DNA of 56,871 nt from Gammaproteobacteria bacterium (GTDB lineage: Bacteria; Pseudomonadota; Gammaproteobacteria; Chromatiales; Chromatiaceae). The notes below the pieces were generated by a model that did no database searches, was not told the origin of the DNA, and saw only the letters and a list, made by a program, of their open reading frames with translations. The position numbers and the translations under genes are program-made. The stretch is from the NCBI GenBank assembly GCA_018812525.1, contig JAHJDE010000085.1, positions 1 to 56,871 on the forward strand, written 5' to 3'. Of this stretch, positions 18,390 to 27,446 are shown piece by piece (the stretch's first letter is position 1; each line of letters opens with the position of its first letter).

Positions 18390-19751
18390 TTATCCTTTAC
18401 TGAAAAGGCGAATCAAATCCACGTAGAAGGCCAGCAGCATCAGAGAGATCAGGAGGGCGATACCGATTCGCTGAGCCTGTTCCTGAACCTTCTCGGACAG
18501 AGGCTCTCCCTTGATCGACTCGATCAGGATATAGAGCAGATGACCGCCGTCAAGGACCGGCACCGGCAACAGGTTGAGCACAGCCAGACTGACGCTGACC
18601 AAGGCGAGAAACTTGAGGAATTGAATGAAGCCATAGCCGACCGTCTTGCCGGCTGCCTGCGCGATGGTGATCGGACCGCTCAGGTTATGCACCGAGGCAT
18701 CGCCGGTGACCATCTTCCCCATCACCTTGAGCGTCAGCCAGGAAAGTTCTCCCGTCTTTCCGATTGCCAGCCGCAGGGCGGTCAAGGGATCGTAGCGGAC
18801 CTCGCTACGCATCCGCTCGAAATGCCCCTTCGGGACCTGCACGGCAGCGCCGATCCAGCCGATCTCCTTCCCGCCCTCCTGTCGCACCCCGACCCGCAGC
18901 GGCAGGGCAAGTTCCCTCCCCTCCCGCAGGACCGTCAGATTCAGGGTCAGTCCCGGGCGATCCCGGATCAGGCGCACCCACTCGCTCCAGGAAGGAATGG
19001 ATTCGCCGTCGGAGGAGAGGATACGGTCGCCCACCGCCAGGCCCGCCTGTTGTGCCGCCTTTCCCTCGACAATCTCGCCGATGACGGGGGGAAGCCCCAT
19101 GGGGTGCAGTCCCAGTTGCCGGAACACCCCCTTGTCGTCCTTGACCAATTCGCCCAGTGAACTGCCGGTGAGATAGAGCCAGGCCTCGGAACCGTTCTCC
19201 CGCTTCACTTTCAGGGGCAGGTCCTCCGCATCGACCGCGGCCGCCAGCAGGGCATAGAGGGCCTGCTCCCAACTGGCGACCGGCTGGCCGCCGATCTCGA
19301 CGAGTTCATCGCCATAGGCGAACCCTGTCTCGGCAGCCACCGAGGCTGGCTCGATAGCGCCGACGACAGGACGGACACCGATCTCACCGACCGTATAGAC
19401 CAGCCAGAAGGCCAGAATGGCAAAGATATAATTGAGCACCGGACCGGCCGCGACAATGGCGGCACGGACGAGCCTGCCCTGGCGATTGAAGGCCCGATGG
19501 GCCTCGGCGGGATCGACCTCACCCTCCCGTTCATCGAGCATCTTGACGTAACCGCCCAAGGGGATGGCGGCCACCGCATATTCGGTGCCGTCACGATCCG
19601 TCCGGCTCCAGAGGGGATTGCCGAAACCAACGGAAAAGCGCAGTACCTTGACACCCAGCCGACGCGCCACCCAGAAATGACCGAACTCATGGACGGTCAC
19701 CAGGATGCCAATGGCCAGGACAAAGCCGAGGATTGAGGTTAGAAATTCCAC
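18390..19751 (-). CDS. rseP: Site-2 protease RseP
   Basis: RseP is an inner-membrane zinc metalloprotease that cleaves RseA within the membrane to release sigma-E. HEFGH in the first membrane segment binds zinc with a later NLLPVPVLDGGH motif. Two PDZ domains lie between (around ETGFAYGDELVEIGG and QQAGLAVGDRILSSDG). At 453 residues it is full length. It starts at a GTG. Its position between dxr and bamA ties envelope stress control to outer-membrane assembly, as in other gammaproteobacteria. Confidence 0.96.
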   Translation of the reverse strand: MEFLTSILGFVLAIGILVTVHEFGHFWVARRLGVKVLRFSVGFGNPLWSRTDRDGTEYAVAAIPLGGYVKMLDEREGEVDPAEAHRAFNRQGRLVRAAIVAAGPVLNYIFAILAFWLVYTVGEIGVRPVVGAIEPASVAAETGFAYGDELVEIGGQPVASWEQALYALLAAAVDAEDLPLKVKRENGSEAWLYLTGSSLGELVKDDKGVFRQLGLHPMGLPPVIGEIVEGKAAQQAGLAVGDRILSSDGESIPSWSEWVRLIRDRPGLTLNLTVLREGRELALPLRVGVRQEGGKEIGWIGAAVQVPKGHFERMRSEVRYDPLTALRLAIGKTGELSWLTLKVMGKMVTGDASVHNLSGPITIAQAAGKTVGYGFIQFLKFLALVSVSLAVLNLLPVPVLDGGHLLYILIESIKGEPLSEKVQEQAQRIGIALLISLMLLAFYVDLIRLFSKG

Positions 19752-19814
19752 CAGGGATACCTTTCGTGCTCTAAGTGCGTGGTGCGAAGTGCGGATTCGG
19801 GGAATTAGAGGGCG

Positions 19815-20999
19815 CTAGGCGCTTCGGGTTCCAAACCCATCGATCAGGGAGCGGGCCATTTCCCGCGCACGCCGGTCCAGATCCAGCAAGGCGTCGAGGG
19901 TCGCTGCCCCGCCGGCGTCCAGCCGCCCCAGAGTCTCCTCGATCAGGGCGGGGATGGCAAGGAAGGGGAGCCGCCGATCCAGAAAGGCCTCCACCGCCAC
20001 CTCGTTGGCCGCATTCAATACGGCCGGCATGCCGCCGCCCGCTGTCACCGCCTCGTAGGCCAGCCGCAGACAGGGAAAACGTTCCCGGTCGGGGGCCTCG
20101 AAGTCGAGCCGCGCCACTGCGAACAGGTCCAGGGGGGCGACCCCGGACGCGATCCGCTCCGGCCACGCCATGGCGTGGGCGATGGGGGTGCGCATGTCGG
20201 GATTGCCCAACTGGGCCAGGACGGAGCCGTCCACATACTCGACCAGGGAGTGGATGACGCTCTGGGGGTGGACCACCACCTCCACCCGATCAGGGCCGGT
20301 ACCGAACAACCAGCAGGCCTCGATCACCTCCAGACCCTTGTTCATCAGGGTGGCGGAATCGACCGAGATCTTCCGGCCCATGCGCCAGTTGGGGTGGGCG
20401 CAGGCCTGCTCCGGCGTCACCTGGGCCAGGGTCTCCCTGCCGGCGGCACGGAAGGGGCCGCCCGAGGCAGTCAGGAGGATGCGGCGCACGCCGATCCGGT
20501 CGAGCCCGCGGGCATAATCGCCCGGCATGCACTGGAAGACCGCGTTGTGTTCGCTGTCGATGGGCAGGATCTGGGCGCCGTGGCGCACTGCCTCATCCAT
20601 GAACAGGCGTCCAGAGACCACCAGGGCCTCCTTGTTGGCCAGCAGCAAACGCTTACCGGCCCTCACGGCGGCCAGGGCGGGCAGCAGGCCGGCGGCACCG
20701 ACGATGGCCGCCATCACGATCGGGGCATCGGGATCGGCGGCCACCTGCTCCAGGCCATCCATCCCCGCCAGCACCTCGATACCGGTCCCCGCCAGGCGCC
20801 CCCGCAAACGGGCAGCGGCGTCCGGGTCGCTCATGACCGCAAAGCGCGGCCGGTGGTCCAGGCATTGCCGGTGGATGCCATCCACATTGCTGTTGGCCGT
20901 CAGGGCGACCACCCGATAACGGTCGGGATGCCTGGCAACCACATCCAGGGTGCTGACACCAATGGAACCGGTGGAGCCGAGGATGCAGACCCCGATCAT
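19815..20999 (-). CDS. dxr: 1-deoxy-D-xylulose 5-phosphate reductoisomerase
   Basis: Dxr converts DXP to MEP with NADPH, the committed step of the MEP isoprenoid pathway. The nucleotide-binding motif [14 protein letters not shown] is at the N-terminus, followed by [18 protein letters not shown] and LTASGGPFR, which carry the metal and substrate ligands. The 394 residues match the family. It supplies precursors for the adjacent uppS product. About 145 bp of repeats separate it from cdsA. Confidence 0.97.
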   Translation of the reverse strand: MIGVCILGSTGSIGVSTLDVVARHPDRYRVVALTANSNVDGIHRQCLDHRPRFAVMSDPDAAARLRGRLAGTGIEVLAGMDGLEQVAADPDAPIVMAAIVGAAGLLPALAAVRAGKRLLLANKEALVVSGRLFMDEAVRHGAQILPIDSEHNAVFQCMPGDYARGLDRIGVRRILLTASGGPFRAAGRETLAQVTPEQACAHPNWRMGRKISVDSATLMNKGLEVIEACWLFGTGPDRVEVVVHPQSVIHSLVEYVDGSVLAQLGNPDMRTPIAHAMAWPERIASGVAPLDLFAVARLDFEAPDRERFPCLRLAYEAVTAGGGMPAVLNAANEVAVEAFLDRRLPFLAIPALIEETLGRLDAGGAATLDALLDLDRRAREMARSLIDGFGTRSA

Positions 21000-21144
21000 C
21001 CAGAAATGCCCTCCATTTCATGCGAAGACGCCAAGAACGCCAAGGAGATCGGGAGACTCGCCCCGTGAAGAACAGACAGGGTGAATCCAATCGACGGCTT
21101 TGCGACTTTGCGCCTTTGCGCGAGAAGATTTATGGAGGTCAGGA

Positions 21145-21972
21145 TCATGCGACGCCCGCCAGCCAGAGGCCGAAAAGGAAGATGGGTCCGGCCGAGGTCA
21201 GGCTGTCGATGCGGTCCAGGACACCGCCGTGCCCCGGCAGCAGCCGGCCGCTGTCCTTGACCCCGCGCCGGCGTTTCACCAGGCTTTCGAAGAGGTCACC
21301 CACCACCGAGAAGAGCGCGGCCGTCAGACAAAGGGACAGCACCGCCAGGGTATTCAGTGCCCCCAGCGGCGCCCAGGCAATGAAAAAGAGAGCGCACAAC
21401 AGGGCACCCACCGAGGCGCCATAGACCCCCTCGCGGGTCTTGCCAGGGCTGATGGCCGGCGCCAGCTTGGTCTTGCCCCAGCGACGGCCGGTGAAATAGG
21501 CCCCGCTGTCCGCGCCCCAGATCAGCACCATCAGAAACAGCAACAAGGCCGGGCCGTCTTTTGGGTTGGCATGGAGTTCAACCAGGGCGACCCAGGAGGG
21601 AACCAGGACCAGAAATCCGGAAACGGCTTGAGACAGGGAGAAGGCATCGGGCGGCAGGGGCTCCGCCGGCTTCGCCAGGACCAACCCCACCAGCACCGCC
21701 AGCCACCAGAGGACCGCGCAGGCCAGCAGCAGGAACAGCCCCTCCTGATGGGGCCTCAGCCACTCGGCGGCAACCAGGGCCAGGGCCATCAGTAAGACAT
21801 AAACCCCCTGCCTCAGGGGCGAGGCGAGGCCGGAGAGCCGCGCCCATTCAAAGGCGCCCATCAGGACCACCAGCGCCAACAGCAGCGCCAGGACCTGATT
21901 GGGTAGCAGCAGGATAGCCGCGATGACAGCGGGAGCCAGGATCGCCGCTGTCAGGATGCGTTGTTTCAACAC
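21145..21972 (-). CDS. cdsA: Phosphatidate cytidylyltransferase
   Basis: CdsA makes CDP-diacylglycerol from phosphatidate and CTP for all phospholipid synthesis. The 275-residue protein is very hydrophobic with about eight predicted membrane segments. The family signature is visible near the C-terminus (GDLFESLVKRRRGVKDSG, then PGHGGVLDRIDSL). It starts at a GTG overlapping the uppS stop by several bases, so the two are translationally coupled. Confidence 0.95.
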   Translation of the reverse strand: MLKQRILTAAILAPAVIAAILLLPNQVLALLLALVVLMGAFEWARLSGLASPLRQGVYVLLMALALVAAEWLRPHQEGLFLLLACAVLWWLAVLVGLVLAKPAEPLPPDAFSLSQAVSGFLVLVPSWVALVELHANPKDGPALLLFLMVLIWGADSGAYFTGRRWGKTKLAPAISPGKTREGVYGASVGALLCALFFIAWAPLGALNTLAVLSLCLTAALFSVVGDLFESLVKRRRGVKDSGRLLPGHGGVLDRIDSLTSAGPIFLFGLWLAGVA

Positions 21973-22742
21973 GGGGTATTTTCCTTCCGTTCTGCCACGA
22001 CCTGCTCACCGGTCATGCCGAAGCGGCGCTGACGCCCCGCATAGTGGCGCAGGGCCTGGTCGAGGGCCGCCTCATTGAAATCGGGCCAATAGGCATCGGT
22101 GAAATAGAGCTCGGAATAGGCCGATTGCCAGAGAACGAAGTTGCTCAGGCGCTGCTCCCCCCCGGTGCGGATGAAGAGATCGGGATCGGGCCGGTCGGCA
22201 AAGCTGAGTTCGGCGGCAATGGCGGCCTCGTCGATGTCACCCGGCGCCAGCTCGCCGGTCTTCACCCGCTCGGCCAGGCGCCTTACCGCCTGCGCCAGAT
22301 CCCAGCGCCCACCGTAATTGGCCGCCACTTGCAGCAGCATCCCGGTGCTGGCGGCAGTGATCGCCTCGGTCTCGCCCATCTGGCGTTGCAGGCGGGCGGA
22401 AAAGGCGGAACGGTCGCCGATGATGCGCAGACGAACATTGTTCTTCCTGAGCCGTTCCGACTCCTGCTTGAGGGCGTCCATGAAGAGTTCCATCAGGAGC
22501 GCCACCTCGGTCTTGGGGCGCCGCCAGTTTTCGCTGCTGAAGGCGAAAACGGTCAGGACCTCGATGCCGATGTCGCCGCAATATTTGACGATGTTGCGAA
22601 GGTTCTCGGCGCCGGCGCGGTGCCCCGCGTGGCGCGGCTTGCCCTGGCGCTTGGCCCAGCGCCCGTTGCCATCCATGACGATGGCGATATGGCGCGGCAG
22701 AATGATCGAATCAGGCAAAGTGCCGTTTGAATCCTGAGACAC
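21966..22742 (-). CDS. uppS: Undecaprenyl diphosphate synthase
   Basis: UppS is the cis-prenyltransferase that makes the C55 lipid carrier for peptidoglycan and O-antigen. The protein shows HIAIVMDGNGRWAKRQG with the catalytic Asp, the HRAGAENLR block, SSENWRRP, and the C-terminal DLFIRTGGEQRLSNF. The 258-residue length is typical. It starts at GTG 22742. The gap to frr (22743-22861) carries a gtaggatgggtt-type repeat, and no promoter is obvious. Confidence 0.96.
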   Translation of the reverse strand: MSQDSNGTLPDSIILPRHIAIVMDGNGRWAKRQGKPRHAGHRAGAENLRNIVKYCGDIGIEVLTVFAFSSENWRRPKTEVALLMELFMDALKQESERLRKNNVRLRIIGDRSAFSARLQRQMGETEAITAASTGMLLQVAANYGGRWDLAQAVRRLAERVKTGELAPGDIDEAAIAAELSFADRPDPDLFIRTGGEQRLSNFVLWQSAYSELYFTDAYWPDFNEAALDQALRHYAGRQRRFGMTGEQVVAERKENTPC

Positions 22743-22861
22743 TCGGATTCTCCCTATGTCAGCTCCGTAGGATGGGTTGAGGAACGAAACCCATCATAAA
22801 AAGTGCGAAGTACGCGCTGCGTGGCGCAAAGGCAAAACGCACCGAGCACTCCGCACTCCCA

Positions 22862-23419
22862 TCAGACCGTCATCAGGTCCTCTTCCTTCTTGGTCAGTGC
22901 CTCATCGACCTCCTTGATGTGCTGGTCGGTGAGCTTCTGAATGATCTCCTGGCCCCGGCGTTCGTCGTCCTCGGAGATCAGCTTCTCCTTGACCAGATTC
23001 TTGAGGTCGGTATTGCTGTCGCGGCGGATATTTCGCACCGCGACGCGGGCCTGTTCGGCCTCGTGGCGCACGACCTTGATCAGGTCCTTGCGGCGCTGCT
23101 CGGTCAACGCCGGCATGGGAACGCGGATCACGGTCCCGGCGGTGTTGGGGTTCAGCCCCAGATCGGACTCCATGATGGCCTTCTCGACCGCCTTCACCAT
23201 GGACTGTTCCCAGGGCTGGATCATGAGGGTGCGGGCGTCCTCCACATTGACGGAGGCCACCTGGCTCAGGGGCGTCGCCACCCCGTAATAGGAAACGGTC
23301 AGGTGATCGAGCAGGCTCGGATGGGCGCGCCCCGTGCGGACCTTGGACAACTCGGTCTTCAGGGCCTCCACGCTTTTCGACATGCGGTCACTCGCGTCTT
23401 TCTTGATATCGTCAATCAT
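22862..23419 (-). CDS. frr: Ribosome recycling factor
   Basis: RRF splits post-termination ribosomes with EF-G. The 185-residue product begins [18 protein letters not shown] and contains [13 protein letters not shown] and the C-terminal block [20 protein letters not shown], all typical of the tRNA-mimic fold. ATG 23419 follows the pyrH stop after one base (TGAGATG), so it is probably coupled to pyrH. Frame extension into pyrH upstream is not a real start. Confidence 0.97.
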   Translation of the reverse strand: MIDDIKKDASDRMSKSVEALKTELSKVRTGRAHPSLLDHLTVSYYGVATPLSQVASVNVEDARTLMIQPWEQSMVKAVEKAIMESDLGLNPNTAGTVIRVPMPALTEQRRKDLIKVVRHEAEQARVAVRNIRRDSNTDLKNLVKEKLISEDDERRGQEIIQKLTDQHIKEVDEALTKKEEDLMTV

Positions 23420-23420
23420 C

Positions 23421-24146
23421 TCAGTCTCCCCCATGAACCAAAGAGCCGATCTCTTCACCCCGGACCAGACGCATTATGGCGCCATGTTCGTAGATATTCA
23501 TCACCCGCAAGGGCATACCATGATCGCGGCAGAGAATAATCGCCGCCGAATCCATCACCCCGAGGCCCTCGGACAGGGCCTGATCATAGCTCAGGCTGGG
23601 GTAAAAACGGGCGTCCGCCACCTTCATGGGATCGGCGGAATAGACCCCGTTGACCTTGGTGGCCTTGATGAGCAGATCCGCGCCGATCTCGATGGCCCTG
23701 AGCCCAGCGGCCGAATCGGTGGTGAAAAAGGGATTACCCGTGCCGGCGGCGAACAGGGCGATGCACCCGGCATCCAGCAGTTCGACCGCGCGCCGGCGGC
23801 TGTAGCCCTCGCAGACCGTCTCCATGGGTATGGCGGAGAGGGTGGCCGTCCGGACCCCCTGTTTTTCCAGGGCATCCTGCATGGCCAGGGCATTCATGAC
23901 CGTCGCCAGCATGCCCATCTGGTCTCCCCGGACCCGATCCAGGCCGCCCTGGGCGAGCCCGGCGCCGCGGAAGATATTGCCGCCGCCGATCACCAGTCCG
24001 ATCTGGACCCCCGCCCCGGCCAGATCGGCAATCTCGGCGGCCAGGCGTCCGATCACGCCCGGATCGATGCCGAAATCACCCTCGCCCATCAGGGCCTCAC
24101 CGCTCAGCTTCAACAGGATCCGCCGGTACCTTATGTCTCTCTTCAT
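23421..24146 (-). CDS. pyrH: UMP kinase
   Basis: PyrH phosphorylates UMP to UDP; it is a hexameric amino-acid-kinase-fold enzyme regulated by GTP and UTP. Motifs include [12 protein letters not shown] for phosphate binding, [10 protein letters not shown] and the block [16 protein letters not shown]. It has 241 residues and starts at an ATG. It is separated from tsf by about 460 bp of repeats, including a reversed five-hairpin element ending 31 nt before this start. Confidence 0.97.
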   Translation of the reverse strand: MKRDIRYRRILLKLSGEALMGEGDFGIDPGVIGRLAAEIADLAGAGVQIGLVIGGGNIFRGAGLAQGGLDRVRGDQMGMLATVMNALAMQDALEKQGVRTATLSAIPMETVCEGYSRRRAVELLDAGCIALFAAGTGNPFFTTDSAAGLRAIEIGADLLIKATKVNGVYSADPMKVADARFYPSLSYDQALSEGLGVMDSAAIILCRDHGMPLRVMNIYEHGAIMRLVRGEEIGSLVHGGD

Positions 24147-24177
24147 CTAGTTTCCAATCGGAAGTCGGGAGTCAGGA

Positions 24178-24322
24178 GAGGTTCTTGCAAAACTGCAAGA
24201 ACCTCTTGCGGTTCAGGGATGAACCGTCATTTTCAATGGCCTAAGCCATTGAAAATGAAGAAAACGAGAATCACATTTTTCGTTTTCGTCTTGCAAAATG
24301 GCCAGGATGGCCATTTTGCAAG
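24178..24322 (+). repeat. Five-hairpin repeat, copy B (reversed relative to pyrH)
   Basis: All five hairpins are present on the plus strand. Hairpin 2 has one G-U pair (last base T) and hairpin 4 has one G-U pair plus a one-base loss. Both GGA loops are intact. It reads away from the adjacent gene pyrH, whose start is 31 nt away. Confidence 0.9.
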
Positions 24323-24387
24323 TTCCTCAGGATAAGCCGTTCCGGCTTCTAAATACTACTAGCAAGCCAACATGAAACGCCACCACC

Positions 24388-24433
24388 GTAGGTCGGGCTT
24401 TAGCCCGACACGTTGGCCTGAAGGCCAACCTAC
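24388..24433. repeat. Three-way-junction palindrome
   Basis: Outer arms gtagg/cctac enclose two perfect hairpins, tcgggc-ttta-gcccga and ttggcc-tgaa-ggccaa. The unit can fold as a three-way junction. It lies between copies B and C of the five-hairpin repeat. Confidence 0.75.
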
Positions 24434-24457
24434 ACCCTGCCGTTTCAAATTGACTGA

Positions 24458-24541
24458 AGAGGTTCTTGCAAAACTGCAAGAACCTCTTGCGGTTCAGGGA
24501 TGAACCGCCTTGCAAAATGGCCAGGATGGCCATTTTGCAAG
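24458..24541 (+). repeat. Five-hairpin repeat, copy C (hairpins 3 and 4 deleted)
   Basis: Hairpins 1, 2 and 5 are present and perfect, but hairpins 3 and 4 are cleanly missing, joined at the hairpin 2/hairpin 5 boundary. The two GGA-loop hairpins are kept. The deletion shows that hairpins behave as modules. Confidence 0.9.
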
Positions 24542-24564
24542 TGCCTCTGAATACTACCCATACA

Positions 24565-24591
24565 ACAAGGCCCGTTCATCACGGGCCTTGT
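24565..24591. terminator. Hairpin after tsf, probable terminator
   Basis: An 11-bp perfect stem (acaaggcccgt/acgggccttgt) with a 5-nt loop lies 17 bp beyond the tsf stop. The tail is weakly T-rich only in the plus direction (tctgtttcctt). It could attenuate tsf readthrough into pyrH or end a plus-strand transcript of the repeat array. Confidence 0.55.
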
Positions 24592-24607
24592 CTGTTTCCT
24601 TATGGCC

Positions 24608-25492
24608 TCAGAGCCTGGTCTGCGCCATGACCTCTTCGGCGAAGTTCTCCTGTTTCTTCTCGATGCCCTCGCCCACTTCAAAGCGCTTGAACGAGTTGAT
24701 CTTGCCGCCGGACTTGCTCAGCAGCTTGGCCACCGTGGTTTCAGGGTCCTTCACAAAGGGCTGGCCCAGGAGGGTGACTTCCTTCAGATATTTGTTCAGG
24801 CGGCCCTGCACCATCTTTTCGATAATGTCGGCGGGCTTGCCGCTATCCTGGGACTGGGCCAGGATGATTTCGCGCTCCTTGGCAAGCAGTTCGGGGGCTA
24901 CCTCGTCCTCGCTCACGCAGAGAGGGTTGCTGGCGGCGATGTGCATGGCGATGTCGCGGCCCAGTTCCCCTGTGTTGCCTTCGAGATCGACCATGACGCC
25001 GATGCGCACGCCGTGGCGGTAACTGGCGAGGGCGCCATTGGCGGAGGCGAAGCGGACGAAGCGGCGCACGTTCATGTTCTCGCCGATCTTGGAGATCAGG
25101 GCCTGACGCGCCTCCTCGATGGTGGTGTCCTCGCCGTCGTGCAGGGGCAGATTCATCAGCGCCTCGACATCGGCCACGTCAGAACCCATGACCCGCTCGG
25201 CCACCGCGTCGGCAAACGAGGTGAAATTGGCATCCTTGGCCACGAAATCGGTTTCGCTGTTCACTTCGACCATACAGCCCTGCTTGCCGTCATCGCTCTG
25301 CCGGATGACGATCACACCCTCGGCGGCGACGCGGCCCGCCTTCTTGGCGGCCTTGGCCTGGCCGGACTTGCGCATGTTTTCGATGGCAGTCTCGATGTCG
25401 CCATTGGTTTCCACCAAGGCCTTCTTACACTCCATCATCCCCGCGCCGGTACGCTCGCGGAGCTCCTTGACCAAATCGGCGGTAATTGCCAT
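24608..25492 (-). CDS. tsf: Elongation factor Ts
   Basis: EF-Ts recycles EF-Tu by nucleotide exchange. The 294-residue product begins [20 protein letters not shown], the UBA-like N-terminal domain with the [12 protein letters not shown] motif, followed by core and dimerization domains. The reading frame stays open upstream through a repeat, but ATG 25492 matches the family start exactly. The leader contains a sense-oriented five-hairpin element ending 36 nt before the start, inside the rpsB-tsf operon. Confidence 0.97.
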   Translation of the reverse strand: MAITADLVKELRERTGAGMMECKKALVETNGDIETAIENMRKSGQAKAAKKAGRVAAEGVIVIRQSDDGKQGCMVEVNSETDFVAKDANFTSFADAVAERVMGSDVADVEALMNLPLHDGEDTTIEEARQALISKIGENMNVRRFVRFASANGALASYRHGVRIGVMVDLEGNTGELGRDIAMHIAASNPLCVSEDEVAPELLAKEREIILAQSQDSGKPADIIEKMVQGRLNKYLKEVTLLGQPFVKDPETTVAKLLSKSGGKINSFKRFEVGEGIEKKQENFAEEVMAQTRL

Positions 25493-25528
25493 GGTTCTAC
25501 CTCGGTAATCTGTCTGTCTATTGAGGAA

Positions 25529-25675
25529 CTTGCAAAATGGCCATCCTGGCCATTTTGCAAGGCGAAAACGAAAAATGCGATTTTTCGTTTTCTTCATTTT
25601 CAATGGCTTAGGCCATTGAAAATGGCGATTCATCCCTGAACCGCAAGAGGTTCTTGCAGTTTTGCAAGAACCTCT
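25529..25675 (-). repeat. Five-hairpin repeat, copy D (tsf leader)
   Basis: A complete copy lies in the rpsB-tsf gap, with its hairpin 1-to-5 order running in the direction of transcription. Hairpin 2 has a single non-Watson-Crick pair, which is G-U on the transcribed-sense strand and A-C on the other. Hairpin 5 ends 36 nt before the tsf start. Confidence 0.9.
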
Positions 25676-25733
25676 ATTCTGTTTCAATCTGCACCCGGCC
25701 TCGTCCGCCAGGCGGCATCCTACATCCCTTCGC

Positions 25734-26468
25734 TCAGCCGCTGACCTCGACGAACTCGTCTCCACCGGTCAGCATGCGGGCAGTGGCGGTCTTGCCTTCC
25801 AACACGGCGGCGGAGACGCCCTGGGCATAGAGCTGGATGGCGCGGATGGCGTCGTCATTGCCGGGGATGACGTAATCGATGCCTTCGGGTGCGTTGTTGG
25901 TATCGACCACACCGATCACCGGGATGCCCAGGGTCCGGGCCTCGCTGATGGCGATCTTTTCGTGGCCGACATCGATCACGAACATGGCGTCGGGGATGCC
26001 ACCCATATTCTTGATGCCGCCCATGCTGCGGTTCAGTTTTTCCAGGTCGCGGCGCAGGCCCAGGGCCTCTTTCTTATGGAACTTCTTGTCGATGCTGCCA
26101 TCCTCGACCATGGATTCGAGGTCCTTGAGGCGCTTGATGGACTGCTTGATGGTCTTGAAGTTGGTCAACATGCCGCCCAGCCAGCGATGGTTCACAAAGG
26201 GCATATTGCAACGCTCGGCCTCTTCACGGACTGCCTCGCGAGCGGAGCGCTTGGTGCCGACAAAGAGGACCTTGCCGCCATTGGAAGAGAGCTTGCCAAC
26301 GAAGTTCATGGCGTCGTTGAACAGCGGCAGGGTCTTTTCCAGATTGATGATATGAATCTTGTTGCGGTGTCCGAAGATGTAGGGGGCCATCTTCGGGTTC
26401 CAGTAACGGGTCTGATGGCCGAAATGCACACCGGCTTCCAGCATCTGACGCATGGATATATTGCTCAT
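25734..26468 (-). CDS. rpsB: 30S ribosomal protein S2
   Basis: S2 is the small-subunit protein at the head-body junction that binds S1. The 244-residue product begins [20 protein letters not shown], the signature 1 region, with a later [20 protein letters not shown] block. ATG 26468 is the family start; an upstream frame lies in the leader. It diverges from map, and tsf follows across 240 bp that hold a five-hairpin repeat. Confidence 0.98.
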   Translation of the reverse strand: MSNISMRQMLEAGVHFGHQTRYWNPKMAPYIFGHRNKIHIINLEKTLPLFNDAMNFVGKLSSNGGKVLFVGTKRSAREAVREEAERCNMPFVNHRWLGGMLTNFKTIKQSIKRLKDLESMVEDGSIDKKFHKKEALGLRRDLEKLNRSMGGIKNMGGIPDAMFVIDVGHEKIAISEARTLGIPVIGVVDTNNAPEGIDYVIPGNDDAIRAIQLYAQGVSAAVLEGKTATARMLTGGDEFVEVSG

Positions 26469-26614
26469 TGAAGCTCCAATTTGTATGGGTTTAATCCTCC
26501 ACGCATCCCCCATGACCACCAGATCCCTGCGGGATCCGGCACCCAGTCAAGGGTGACGATACGTGTGTGAATTCCAGGTGGAAGACCTGGTTGGTTTGCC
26601 CGAAGGCGGCGCGT
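26469..26614 (-). promoter_or_regulatory. rpsB leader, possible S2 autoregulatory region
   Basis: The leader contains at least two hairpins on the minus strand (ccaggt/acctgg and ccggatccc/gggatctgg) between the proposed promoter and the rpsB start. Gammaproteobacterial rpsB leaders are known S2-controlled operators. I infer this role from position and have not matched the published structure. Confidence 0.4.
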
Positions 26615-26643
26615 TTTATACCATAGGCGCCCTTTCACTACAA
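26615..26643 (-). promoter_or_regulatory. Candidate sigma-70 promoter for rpsB-tsf
   Basis: On the minus strand TTGTAG (26638-26643) and TATAAA (26615-26620) are spaced by 17 bp. This places the transcript start about 140 nt before rpsB, leaving room for the regulatory leader. Confidence 0.6.
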
Positions 26644-26666
26644 ATACCCTGCCAACCCCCTTACCC

Positions 26667-27446
26667 ATGAGCATCAGCATCAAGACTGTCGAAGAGATCG
26701 AACACATGCGTGTCGCCGGGCGGCTGGCCGCGGAGGTGCTGGAGATGATAGAGCCCCATGTCCGCCCCGGCATCACCACCGAGGAGTTGGACCGGATCTG
26801 CCACGACTATATCGTCGATGTGCAAAAGGCCACCCCCGCGCCGCTGGAGTACAACGGCTTCCCCCGCTCCATCTGCACCTCGGTCAACCATCAGGTCTGC
26901 CACGGCATTCCGGGCAACAAGCGGCTAAAGAACGGTGACATCCTCAATGTGGACATCACCATCATCAAGGACGGCTTCCACGGCGACACCAGCAAGATGT
27001 TCCCCGTGGGCGAGGTCTCGGCATTGGCGCGGCGCCTCTCCCAGATCTGCCTGGAGGCCCTGTGGCGCGGCATCCGGCAGGTCCGGCCCGGCACCGCCCT
27101 GGGCAACATCGGCCACGCCATCCAGGGCTTTGTCGAGGCCAATAACTACACGGTAGTACGCGAGTATTGCGGCCACGGCATCGGCCGCCAGTTCCACGAG
27201 GACCCCCAGGTGCTGCACTACGGCAAGGCCGGCGAGGGCACCCGCCTGCAGGCGGGCATGACCTTCACCATCGAGCCCATGATCAACGCGGGCAAGCGAC
27301 AGATAAAGCTGCTCTCGGATGGCTGGACGGTAGTCACCAAGGACCGAAGCCTCTCGGCCCAGTGGGAGCACACCGTTTTGGTTACCGAGACCGGTTACGA
27401 AGTACTCACCTTGCGACAAGGGGAACGGGTCTATGGGTCCGCCTAG
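26667..27446 (+). CDS. map: Type I methionine aminopeptidase
   Basis: Map removes the initiator methionine from nascent proteins. The 259-residue pita-bread enzyme has the metal ligands in NVDITIIKDGFHGDTS (two Asp), HGIGRQFHEDP (His), FTIEPM (Glu) and QWEHT (Glu). It is divergent from rpsB, as in many gammaproteobacteria, and its stop overlaps the glnD start by 14 bases. The upstream sequence has no clear ribosome binding site. Confidence 0.97.
   Translation: MSISIKTVEEIEHMRVAGRLAAEVLEMIEPHVRPGITTEELDRICHDYIVDVQKATPAPLEYNGFPRSICTSVNHQVCHGIPGNKRLKNGDILNVDITIIKDGFHGDTSKMFPVGEVSALARRLSQICLEALWRGIRQVRPGTALGNIGHAIQGFVEANNYTVVREYCGHGIGRQFHEDPQVLHYGKAGEGTRLQAGMTFTIEPMINAGKRQIKLLSDGWTVVTKDRSLSAQWEHTVLVTETGYEVLTLRQGERVYGSA

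Noticed and set aside
24178-24541. CRISPR-like array
   Set aside because: The repeats are few, unequally spaced, strongly palindromic and shared with distant sites; there are no spacers or cas genes.
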